Source: Phocaeicola plebeius (GTDB lineage: Bacteria > Bacteroidota > Bacteroidia > Bacteroidales > Bacteroidaceae). Taken from it: DNA of 64,000 nucleotides. The position numbers and the translations under genes were made by a program. Of this stretch, positions 1-8,012 are shown piece after piece. Position 1 is the stretch's first letter, and the number at the start of each line of letters is the position of its first letter. The stretch spans positions 1 to 64,000 of the forward strand of contig NZ_QSQT01000005.1 in assembly GCF_003437535.1 (NCBI RefSeq). Reading direction: 5' to 3'. Under the pieces are notes generated by a model. The model worked only from the letters and a program-made list of their open reading frames with translations. It ran no database searches and was not told the DNA's origin.

Positions 1-53
1 ATAATGTTTAACTTGTCCAACTTTTTGGGGTCACTTCATTTTGAGACAGCCTC
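1..53. mobile_element. possible end of an insertion sequence cut by the window edge
   Basis: The complement of bases 37-53 reads GAGGCTGTCTCAAAATG, which resembles terminal inverted repeats I remember from Bacteroidetes insertion sequences. The other end and any transposase lie outside the window. It sits only 13 bp from the stop codon of the esterase gene. The assignment rests on memory of the end sequence alone. Confidence 0.3.
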
Positions 54-66
54 ATGTAATGTTTAC

Positions 67-2142
67 CTATTGAATGTTATCTCGGAATGAAGATGCAGGA
101 AGTTGGTCTTTGTTGACTAAGTTTGCTCGTGTAAAAGGACGCCATCCATAACGTATATATTGGGGGTTCTTTACCTGATTAGTATAAACCTTAATTTTAT
201 TCCCTTCAATTATAGCTTGGGCAGGGAAATACTTTCCTTCGTGTTCGGCTAATTCAAAACCGGTAAGAGGATTTCCGTCAGAACTGTGTAATCCTTCTGC
301 ATAATCAAATTCTATAATAACTTCATTATTTTTACTTATTGCTTTTTTATAAAGAGGACCGGATGGGAGTAAAGAATAATGATAAGTTTGATTTAATGCC
401 CATCTAGCTAAACGCTCTCCAATAGGACGTTTATCTTTAGGGTGTACATCCAGTGAATCACCTTTATCGGAGGAGACGGCCATACCAGTATGGGGTAATT
501 CATTCATTAAGCGTCGTTGGCTATCTCGAAACCAGGTCCATGAGGGACGGTTTAGGCTTGAAAGTTGTACAAAATAAAAAGGCATGTCAGGGTTATTCCA
601 GTTGTCTCTCCATCCATTAACTAGAAGCTTGAATAATCTATAATGGGCTTCCATATTGTGAGCATTCGATTCTCCCTGATACCAGATTATCCCTTTGAGA
701 GGATATTGTTGTAGAGGAAGTATGCCGGCTTCGTATAAATAACAAGGTTCATACGGGTGTCGTTTGAATGTATTTGTACTTTGTTTTAAATTTAATAAGG
801 CTCTTTCTCTAGCCCAGCCCTGGATAAAGTCGTTGTTAGTCCAGTCTTTCAGTATTGCAGGAAAATACTTTTCTAATGAATGACGATCAACCCAGGATTC
901 AGTGGTAGATCCTCCTACAGCGTTGCAGATTAGTCCTACAGGGACTTTTAAACTGTCTTGTAACATTTTTCCGAAATAGTATGCTACAGCAGAGAAAGTT
1001 GCAGCGGTATTGGGGGTACATTCTTTCCATGAAGTAGTCTGGTAATATAGTAAGTGATTAACAGAATCAATAGCATTTGTAGGCCATTCTGAAGCATTGG
1101 TCTCCCATTTCCCTTTCATATGAAATAAACGAATTTGAGAGTTGTGTGCTTGGGATGCAGCTGTAGGGCCATCTTGGGTTTGTTGCAACATGAACTGCAT
1201 GTTAGATTGGCCAGAGCATAGCCATACTTCTCCTGCTGCTACGTGATGAAAAGTATGTGATTGCTGTGGAGTTTGTATGGAAAGTTCATAGTTATCTCCA
1301 GCCTTGATCGGATCTAAGATTACTTCCCATTTACCGTTTTTATCAGTAATGGTTTTTTTCTTTTGTCCGTCAATACTTACTGTGACAGGAGTTTTCGTAT
1401 TAGCTGTGCCATGAATACGTAGTGGGGTATTACGTTGTAATACCATATAATCAGTATAGAGAATCGGTAGTTTAAGCCCTCCATAATCGCCGGTGATAGC
1501 TGAGTATGCTGTCTGAGCCAAAATATGTGCTCCTTCTTCATTAGGATGAATGGCATCAGGCAATAAAAGAGGGTAAGGGTATAATGGGGTATGGAAATCT
1601 ATGAGCTCTGCCTGACTTATTTGTGCAACGACTTTAATTGCTTCTTGAATTTCTTCATGCCATTGTTGGGTACCTGAGATAAAACGAGGATGTCGGTCAG
1701 CTATTGGGGTAATGTATGCCAATAGAATGCGGCATTGAGGATTGACTTTTTTAAAAGACTCTATTAGCTTCAAATAATCATGAACGAACTCATCTCTGTA
1801 GTTAGGCCAGTTTCTTGGATCTGTGTCATTGATACCAAGGTGAATGACTACAATATCTCCAGAAAAATCAAGAGCTTTTTGATATTCCTCTTGTTGCATA
1901 TAAGGACGATGTCCATGTGCTAGTAGAGTGGCGCCTGGCTTTCCAAAATTACCCACAGAATATTTCTTTCCCAATAGCTTCTGTAATTGTGCAGGATAAG
2001 AGTCTGCATCACGGTTTGTGATGCCAGTGCCATATGTGATACTGTTTCCTACACAAGCGACTTTTATTGTTTCTGTAGCTTGTATCGGTTGCCGCAAAAA
2101 GGCAAACAGCCATACTAGTGAAATTAAGATAGATTGTTTCAT
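67..2142 (-). CDS. nanS: two-domain sialate O-acetylesterase (SGNH + SASA)
   Basis: Predicted exported esterase of 691 residues that removes O-acetyl groups from sialic acids so that sialidase can act. A signal peptide covers about residues 1-22. An N-terminal SGNH hydrolase domain follows, with GNSIT (Ser34) and a D196/H199 pair in DAIHP. After a beta-rich linker comes a sialate O-acetylesterase domain with GQSNM (Ser313), WYQGES near 487-492 and DVHP (Asp565, His567). Both catalytic sets look complete. This layout is that of the NanS/EstA esterases described in Tannerella and Bacteroides. It is the last gene of the leftward SusC/SusD unit; its ATG is one base past the stop codon of the preceding esterase gene, which implies translational coupling. 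Confidence 0.9.
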   Translation of the reverse strand: MKQSILISLVWLFAFLRQPIQATETIKVACVGNSITYGTGITNRDADSYPAQLQKLLGKKYSVGNFGKPGATLLAHGHRPYMQQEEYQKALDFSGDIVVIHLGINDTDPRNWPNYRDEFVHDYLKLIESFKKVNPQCRILLAYITPIADRHPRFISGTQQWHEEIQEAIKVVAQISQAELIDFHTPLYPYPLLLPDAIHPNEEGAHILAQTAYSAITGDYGGLKLPILYTDYMVLQRNTPLRIHGTANTKTPVTVSIDGQKKKTITDKNGKWEVILDPIKAGDNYELSIQTPQQSHTFHHVAAGEVWLCSGQSNMQFMLQQTQDGPTAASQAHNSQIRLFHMKGKWETNASEWPTNAIDSVNHLLYYQTTSWKECTPNTAATFSAVAYYFGKMLQDSLKVPVGLICNAVGGSTTESWVDRHSLEKYFPAILKDWTNNDFIQGWARERALLNLKQSTNTFKRHPYEPCYLYEAGILPLQQYPLKGIIWYQGESNAHNMEAHYRLFKLLVNGWRDNWNNPDMPFYFVQLSSLNRPSWTWFRDSQRRLMNELPHTGMAVSSDKGDSLDVHPKDKRPIGERLARWALNQTYHYSLLPSGPLYKKAISKNNEVIIEFDYAEGLHSSDGNPLTGFELAEHEGKYFPAQAIIEGNKIKVYTNQVKNPQYIRYGWRPFTRANLVNKDQLPASSFRDNIQ

Positions 2143-2143
2143 T

Positions 2144-2806
2144 TTATTTTTTTAGATAAGGGGTAATTATTTCTTTCCATAACATGTAACCTTTTCCTAA
2201 AAGGTGTAGTCCGTCATTGGTATATTCTGGTTTCATTTGTCCATTATCATCTACAAAGTGAGTGAAAAGATCAATATATTTCACATTTTCTTTTTGGCAA
2301 ATATTAAAAATAGCCTGATTAATGTCAGGGATTTCTTGCCAATGGGAGGTATGTTCTTGAAACATGTTGTATTTTGTGGTAACAGGTAATACACTTTGTA
2401 TCAAGATTTCTGTGCACGGTGACTCTTTTTTTATTTTTTGTATGATTTGTTGTATATCAGAGGCAATATTATTCGGAGATTCTCCTTGAGGAACGTTGTT
2501 GATTCCAATCATTAGAAAGATTTGTGCAGGCTTTCCTTTAAGGAGGACAGAGATTCTATCATAGACTCCCCACGTAGTATCTCCACTGATTCCTCTATTT
2601 TTGACATGGGGATTTTGGAATAATTCACTCCATTCTCCTCCGTCGGTTATACTATTTCCGATAAAAAGAATATCATCCGAACTTGTTGGGAGTTGTTCAA
2701 ATAATGAAGCTCGTTGGTAGTAATAAGTAGAATATTTTCTTTCTGTTTGTCCGAAAGTAGATAGGCTTACTGCTAAGCCTATGATGAATAATATTATTTT
2801 GTTCAT
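2144..2806 (-). CDS. SGNH/GDSL-family esterase
   Basis: Secreted SGNH hydrolase of 220 residues with a signal peptide (about 1-19, ending TFG-Q). Block I is FIGNSIT with Ser52, block III includes GINN near 101-104, and block V has the Asp198/His201 pair. It is a single compact domain, unlike its larger neighbour. It lies between the hexosaminidase and nanS genes in the sialoglycan operon, so an acetylated host glycan is the likely substrate, but whether it removes acetyl from sialic acid or from another sugar cannot be read from the sequence. Related single-domain enzymes are often annotated as lysophospholipase L1-like or PAF acetylhydrolase-like. Confidence 0.82.
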   Translation of the reverse strand: MNKIILFIIGLAVSLSTFGQTERKYSTYYYQRASLFEQLPTSSDDILFIGNSITDGGEWSELFQNPHVKNRGISGDTTWGVYDRISVLLKGKPAQIFLMIGINNVPQGESPNNIASDIQQIIQKIKKESPCTEILIQSVLPVTTKYNMFQEHTSHWQEIPDINQAIFNICQKENVKYIDLFTHFVDDNGQMKPEYTNDGLHLLGKGYMLWKEIITPYLKK

Positions 2807-2833
2807 AAGTATATAGTATTAAACAGATTAAAA

Positions 2834-4855
2834 TTATTTTTTATTGGGGGAATAAATAATATTGTCTATTTCTTTTTTCCCGTCAGGAGCTACAAAGACA
2901 GCATTGAACATCCATTTTACCAATCTGACTTCTGGGGTTTTAAACTTTCCTACAGGTAACTTGAGGAAGAGTTTGTTCCATCCTTTTTGTAAAGTAACTT
3001 GTATTGGCGGACGGGAGGCTGCATTTTCATTCATTAATGGAATTTCGTTTGATCGGTCTTTATGGGTATTCCTCCAAACAGGTGGAAGTAGTTCTTTATT
3101 ATTCAGCCAGACACGGCTACTTTTATAGTCCCATGTTCCTTGTTGTGGGGCTAGGTCACTTTCGGAACGACTGTAGTTCTGAAAATCCAAGAATAGTCCT
3201 ACGTGTTGTTCGTAAGGAGAAAATACCCAAGTAGTAGCATAAGCTGTATGATTTTCCTTTGGAGAAGTATAGAACCCAGGAATTAAATCTCCCCATACAT
3301 GGCGTAAGTATAGTCCGGCTCCATAAATGATGCGGCTTTGATAGGTTTTTCCTTTATATAAATAGCTTTCTTTTTCTTCCTTTTCTGGTGGAAATGAACG
3401 GGTCAAATCCCCTTCGTTTGGGAATGCCTCTGTGATGCGCCATACCACATTGGTTTGTTTAACATAGGGAAAAGGTTCGTTTGTGAATGTATGTTCTTTA
3501 TGCCAAAGCATTCTATTTTCAAAATCAACAAACTGAGTATAGATTCCTGTGTCGTTTTTCCATAAAAGGTTAGTCTGGTCGTCAAAATACCCATATCCTC
3601 CTCCTTTCCAGCTTCGTTCTGCTAGAGCCAGCATGTTGGCATATAGATTGTTTTCTGCAACGATTTGTTTTTCATCGCTGAGATAACGGTCGTTCCATAT
3701 AGCCAAAATACTTCCTGCAATATCTTCGTTTCCCATATCTTGATTATAAATGCGGCTATTGTATAAAGCTACCAAATCAGCAAAAATATCAAAATGATTA
3801 ATGTAATGATAGCGGCTGTCGATTGCTGGAATGCCAGACTGGGCTTTTCCTCGGTAACTCCATAGCTGTGTCATGTCTATTTCGCCTGCTTGATATTGCC
3901 AACCTGGGTTCCATGAAATGACTTTCTTTCCTTTTTGTCGAATATAGGTTACCATTTCTGGAACAAATTGTGGGTTTATAAATTGTACTTCGTCTGTACC
4001 AATATGTATATAAGGTGTATCAAATGTTTCACACACTTCATCCATGAGTTGCTTTAGAATAGTCATTCCTTTTTCACTTTGCATATCAGTTTGGAAAGTT
4101 TTGACAAAAGCTTCACTATGTCCGGGCATATCAATTTCGGGAATTAATGTGACATGCCGTTGCTTGCAGAAAGCCACAAGATCTTTGGCTTCTTGTAGGG
4201 TGTAATACTTTCCTGGCATACGACTCATGTTTTCAGGAGCATTGAGCTCGGGATATATCTTACTTTCCAGTCTCCATGCTTGATTTTCAGTTAGATGCCA
4301 ATGGAATACGTTGATTTTAAATTTACTGAGTAAATCGATTTCTTTTTTTAATTCTGCCATGGAGATATAAGTACGTCCTACGTCATGCATAAATCCCCTG
4401 ATGCGAAAAGCAGGCCAGTCAATAATCTCACAGGTAGGAAGAAAATGATATTCATTACTTTTGCAAGTCAATTGTTGTATAGTTTGCAAAGCTCTGTATA
4501 CTCCTGTAGAAGAGGTCGCTGTGACATAGATTTGTTTTTCTGTAATTTTTAGTTTATAACCTTCATTTGAATTAATAGGAATTTCAGGTAGGTTATCTAT
4601 AATGCTAATTTTAATGATCTTATCGGTTTGTACAGAGGTTGAGGATGCCTTGTTGCCTTGTAACCAGTCTTCCCATTCTTTTGATATACTACTTTCTGTT
4701 GTTTCAAGATGTATTTGATCTAATATTAATTGTTTTCCGGTAAAAGTTATTTTTTGCGGATAGGGTAGAAGAGGGTAGGTTGGGTTACTCCAACTGGATA
4801 ACCAGATACAGAATGTTGCTATGAAAAGGGAAATAAGTTTCATGTTATTTTTCAT
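2834..4855 (-). CDS. GH20 beta-N-acetylhexosaminidase
   Basis: Exported exo-beta-hexosaminidase of about 673 residues that removes terminal GlcNAc or GalNAc from glycan chains. After a signal peptide there is a GH20 N-terminal domain, then the barrel with the catalytic Asp-Glu pair in HIGTDEVQF and other family patches (DVGRTY, FHWHLTENQAWRLE, IPEIDMPGHSEA). The C-terminal 200 residues look like a beta-sandwich accessory region. An open frame extends to 4894, but that start would overlap the end of the fucosidase gene; ATG codons at 4855 and 4843 lie directly before the signal peptide and are preferred. It is co-oriented with the fucosidase and esterase genes in the sialoglycan operon and would act after sialic acid has been removed. 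Confidence 0.92.
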   Translation of the reverse strand: MKNNMKLISLFIATFCIWLSSWSNPTYPLLPYPQKITFTGKQLILDQIHLETTESSISKEWEDWLQGNKASSTSVQTDKIIKISIIDNLPEIPINSNEGYKLKITEKQIYVTATSSTGVYRALQTIQQLTCKSNEYHFLPTCEIIDWPAFRIRGFMHDVGRTYISMAELKKEIDLLSKFKINVFHWHLTENQAWRLESKIYPELNAPENMSRMPGKYYTLQEAKDLVAFCKQRHVTLIPEIDMPGHSEAFVKTFQTDMQSEKGMTILKQLMDEVCETFDTPYIHIGTDEVQFINPQFVPEMVTYIRQKGKKVISWNPGWQYQAGEIDMTQLWSYRGKAQSGIPAIDSRYHYINHFDIFADLVALYNSRIYNQDMGNEDIAGSILAIWNDRYLSDEKQIVAENNLYANMLALAERSWKGGGYGYFDDQTNLLWKNDTGIYTQFVDFENRMLWHKEHTFTNEPFPYVKQTNVVWRITEAFPNEGDLTRSFPPEKEEKESYLYKGKTYQSRIIYGAGLYLRHVWGDLIPGFYTSPKENHTAYATTWVFSPYEQHVGLFLDFQNYSRSESDLAPQQGTWDYKSSRVWLNNKELLPPVWRNTHKDRSNEIPLMNENAASRPPIQVTLQKGWNKLFLKLPVGKFKTPEVRLVKWMFNAVFVAPDGKKEIDNIIYSPNKK

Positions 4856-4863
4856 GTTATAGA

Positions 4864-6342
4864 CTATTGAATATTGGTAATTTTTAAAGTCCATGCATAT
4901 TTACATGGCATCTTCAAAAATGTTATTTGAGGCAAATATACGATAAGATTTTGTCCTTTTTGTTCCCATCTTAATTTATCCGGATAACCAAGTAGATTAA
5001 TGATTGTATGTGAAGTTGATTTAACATCTTTTAATGTTATCTTATCAGGATAGTTTGTTAGGATAGCATATAAATTGTTTGCTTTACAGGTAAAAAATAC
5101 TTCTTGTGTAGCATATCCAGGTTCAGGGTTAACTGTTTGTTTTAGAATAGCATTCCCGCTGACATAATATTTTTCTCCAGACTTCCAGTCACGTTTTCCT
5201 TCTGACCATTGGCAATTCTTTTTCCATGGTCGAGTATTGTAGATGCCTTCTCCATTCACTTTAAGCCATTCTCCTATTTGAAGTAGTCGTTCTTGCATAA
5301 TTGGAGGTATTTTTCCTTCTGCTGTAGGACCTATGTTTAACAGAAGATTTCCGCCCTGGCTAACTATTTTTATTAGTGTGTGGATCAAAGCTTGGGGGAC
5401 TGCATAATCTTCAATGTCTTCAAGTTTGTTATATCCAAAAGAAAACCCCATTCCTCTACATTCTTCCCAAGGCTTGTCATATTTTTTATTTGATGAACTA
5501 TATTCGCTTGTATAAAAGTCACCATGCTTGCCATTTTTGAATTTTGCCCATCGGTCATTGATAACAACACTATCTTTTACTTCGGAGGAAGAATATAACC
5601 ATGCAAAGAATTCTTTAGTTTTCCAGATTTCTTCGTCGTAGTTATCTGGTCCGTCGGCCCAAATTAAATCAGGCTTATATTTTGTTATAAGGTCTTTTAA
5701 TTGTGGGTATAAGTGTTGTTCCACATAGATAGGCATTGTAGAAGTTGTGTAAAAAGGATTGTTCCATTCTCGTAAAGAAAAGTAACAACCTACTTTAAGA
5801 GGGGTTTTTCGAATTGCTTTTACAAATTCTTCTACCAAATTTCTGTGTGCACCTATTTCCATACTATTCCATGGTCGTCTATGGTGGAAAGATGCTTCTT
5901 TGCTATCCCATAAGGCAAAGCCATCATGGTGTTTGGTTGTTAATACTGCATATCTAGCCCCAGATTTAACAAATAAATCAGCCCATTCTGTAGCATTGTA
6001 ATCTTGTGCTTTAAACAATGGGGCAAAATCCATATAGGTAAAATCTTTTCCATAGATTTTTTGGTGGTAGTTATAAATTTCGTCTCCTTTAAAATCTCCA
6101 TTGCCAAATAGCGTTTTATTATCAAGCCAGTATTGATACCATTCAGCGTAAGTTCCTTTAGGTGACCATGCTGGTACTGAATATAGTCCCCAATGGATAA
6201 ATATACCAAATTTAGCATTCTGAAACCATGTTGGAATAGGGCGTTTGTCCAAAGATTCCCAGTTTGGGGTATATATGGTTTGTGAAAGCCCTGTTGTTAA
6301 AGTGATAAAAAAGAAATAGATTCCGAAAAAGAAGGTTTTCAT
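4864..6342 (-). CDS. GH29 alpha-L-fucosidase
   Basis: Secreted alpha-fucosidase of about 492 residues. The mature protein starts after a signal peptide (MKTFFFG... to about residue 20). GH29 hallmarks include FGIFIHWGLYSVPAW, AEWYQYW, TTKHHDGFALW and LIWADGPD, whose Asp is the expected nucleophile. A C-terminal beta-domain follows. The frame is open to 6423, but the added 27 residues would be encoded by the upstream hairpin, so the ATG at 6342 is the better start. It is the first enzyme gene after the SusC/SusD pair and removes fucose that caps host glycans near sialic acid. The linkage preference is not visible. Confidence 0.92.
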   Translation of the reverse strand: MKTFFFGIYFFFITLTTGLSQTIYTPNWESLDKRPIPTWFQNAKFGIFIHWGLYSVPAWSPKGTYAEWYQYWLDNKTLFGNGDFKGDEIYNYHQKIYGKDFTYMDFAPLFKAQDYNATEWADLFVKSGARYAVLTTKHHDGFALWDSKEASFHHRRPWNSMEIGAHRNLVEEFVKAIRKTPLKVGCYFSLREWNNPFYTTSTMPIYVEQHLYPQLKDLITKYKPDLIWADGPDNYDEEIWKTKEFFAWLYSSSEVKDSVVINDRWAKFKNGKHGDFYTSEYSSSNKKYDKPWEECRGMGFSFGYNKLEDIEDYAVPQALIHTLIKIVSQGGNLLLNIGPTAEGKIPPIMQERLLQIGEWLKVNGEGIYNTRPWKKNCQWSEGKRDWKSGEKYYVSGNAILKQTVNPEPGYATQEVFFTCKANNLYAILTNYPDKITLKDVKSTSHTIINLLGYPDKLRWEQKGQNLIVYLPQITFLKMPCKYAWTLKITNIQ

Positions 6343-6379
6343 ATAGTGTTTATTTGAATTGGATTCTAAATAAAATAAA

Positions 6380-6413
6380 GCCTTAGAATTCTCTTTGGAG
6401 AAAATTCTAAGGC
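6380..6413 (-). terminator. hairpin between susD and fucosidase (attenuator or partial terminator)
   Basis: A perfect 11-bp inverted repeat, GCCTTAGAATT and AATTCTAAGGC, encloses a 12-base loop. Read leftward, it is followed by a T-rich run (CTTTATTTTATTTAG). It lies after the SusD stop codon and before the fucosidase start. It could lower expression of the enzyme genes relative to SusC/SusD, or mark a 3' end protected from decay. Confidence 0.65.
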
Positions 6414-6439
6414 TTGTTATCAATCTTTAATAATGAGAT

Positions 6440-7999
6440 TTAGTATCCAGGAGTCTGGTTCAATGCACTATTTTCTCCTAATGTATTTTCATCAATAGGC
6501 CATAATAGACGTTCTGAATTTGCATTTGAATATTTAGTAGCATACTCATTTCCCATGAGACGAATATCATACCAGCGTTTTCCTTCGAATAGGAATTCTC
6601 TCATTCTTTCTTTCAAAATTGCTTCAATAGGGTTATCATCACTTCCAACGAATCTATTGTTGGCATAGAAGGTTGCATCCTTATCATTGGGGTAGGCTAT
6701 TTCGCTTCTATGTTCATTGAAGTATGTAGTTCCGTAAGCACGTTCACGTACTTCATTGATTTCTTGAGTAATATCCTCTCCTAAGAAAGCCTTGGCTGTA
6801 GCTAACGCAAGTAGACAATCTGCATATCTGTAGATTGGATAGTCATCTAACCAGCTTCTTTGAGCATCACCATCCAATAATACTCCTTGGAATTTATAAG
6901 CGATAGGTGAGTTGAAAGAAAGAGTTCCACTTGTATTGTCTTTATTATAAATACCTTTTATGGAAATTGATTTTCTAGTATCTCCTTCTCGGAATAACTG
7001 AGTGTATAAATCTTGTTCAACTTGATAACGAATTAATCCACTCATGTCTGCCATTTCCGTTTCATTGAGTAGGGCTCCATTTTCATCGTAATAAGTACCA
7101 AAATTTGCCTGATTCATGACCATCGTTGATCTATATTGGTCATTCCAGAGGCTGTATTCGTTTCTTCCGTTATGTATAGCGAAAATGATTTCGTCATTTT
7201 CTTTATTGTCGTATGCAAATACTTTTTTAAAGTCGTTCAACAATCCTACACCAGCTGTTTTTACTGCCATTAACGCATTCTTAGCTGTAGTGTAATCACT
7301 TTCTCCGCCATTCATTTGTTTTCCGCTCCATAAGTAAACTTCTCCTTTCAGCATCATTGTGGCTGCTTTTGACCAATAGCATTTGCCGTATTTGAAAGAA
7401 TAGTCATCACCAAAGGCATCTTCTGAACTTTGGATATCTTTTTTGATTTGGGTCATTACATCTGCTGCAGATGAAGCGGCTTTGCTAGGATTACCTATAT
7501 CAATGGAGTTACCGTTAGTATAATCTAACTGGAGTACTACATCACCCCATGAACGTAGCAAATGGAAATATACATAAGCTCTTAAACCATAAGCTTCTCC
7601 TAGATAATAGTTTTTAGTACTTGCATCTAGTAAATCAGTAGATTCAGTATGACTAATCATCAAGTTTAATTGATTAATTAATACATAGAAATCTCCATAA
7701 TTACTAATCACAGGGTTGGCTGCATTTAAAGTGTTGTCAATCATTCTCTCCACTCCTTGAGTAGCTTCCCCAGTGAATGGATTGGAATTGTAAATATCAG
7801 CGCGAGGTTCTCCTAATTCGAAAATAGTATAAGATCTTTCGCGAAGCAGACCGTGAAGTCCCACATTAAATGCCTCAAATTGAGCCGCATCTTTCCAATA
7901 GTTTACATCAGTAATACTACTAACAGGTTCCATATCCAAGCAACCAGTAAAAGATGTTGCCAGGCATCCGGCTATAATATAGTTGAATATTTTTTTCAT
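6440..7999 (-). CDS. nanU: SusD/RagB-family glycan-binding lipoprotein (NanU-like)
   Basis: Outer-membrane surface lipoprotein of 519 residues that pairs with the SusC-like channel encoded just upstream (13-bp gap). The lipobox is in TSFTGC, with Cys19 the lipidation site. Family features include the early DVNYW segment, the TPR-like helices, LRAYVYFHLLRSWGDV and the C-terminal RMREFLFEGKRWYDIRLMG segment. In Tannerella and Bacteroides sialic acid loci the equivalent protein (NanU) binds free sialic acid. Its place among nanH, nanS and nanT genes makes the same role likely here, although binding residues cannot be assigned by eye. Confidence 0.9.
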   Translation of the reverse strand: MKKIFNYIIAGCLATSFTGCLDMEPVSSITDVNYWKDAAQFEAFNVGLHGLLRERSYTIFELGEPRADIYNSNPFTGEATQGVERMIDNTLNAANPVISNYGDFYVLINQLNLMISHTESTDLLDASTKNYYLGEAYGLRAYVYFHLLRSWGDVVLQLDYTNGNSIDIGNPSKAASSAADVMTQIKKDIQSSEDAFGDDYSFKYGKCYWSKAATMMLKGEVYLWSGKQMNGGESDYTTAKNALMAVKTAGVGLLNDFKKVFAYDNKENDEIIFAIHNGRNEYSLWNDQYRSTMVMNQANFGTYYDENGALLNETEMADMSGLIRYQVEQDLYTQLFREGDTRKSISIKGIYNKDNTSGTLSFNSPIAYKFQGVLLDGDAQRSWLDDYPIYRYADCLLALATAKAFLGEDITQEINEVRERAYGTTYFNEHRSEIAYPNDKDATFYANNRFVGSDDNPIEAILKERMREFLFEGKRWYDIRLMGNEYATKYSNANSERLLWPIDENTLGENSALNQTPGY

Positions 8000-8012
8000 A
8001 ATTGTTGTTTTT

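Noticed and set aside
6343..6423. Longer N-terminus for the fucosidase.
   Set aside because: It would be encoded by the terminator-like hairpin and would put 27 residues before the signal peptide.
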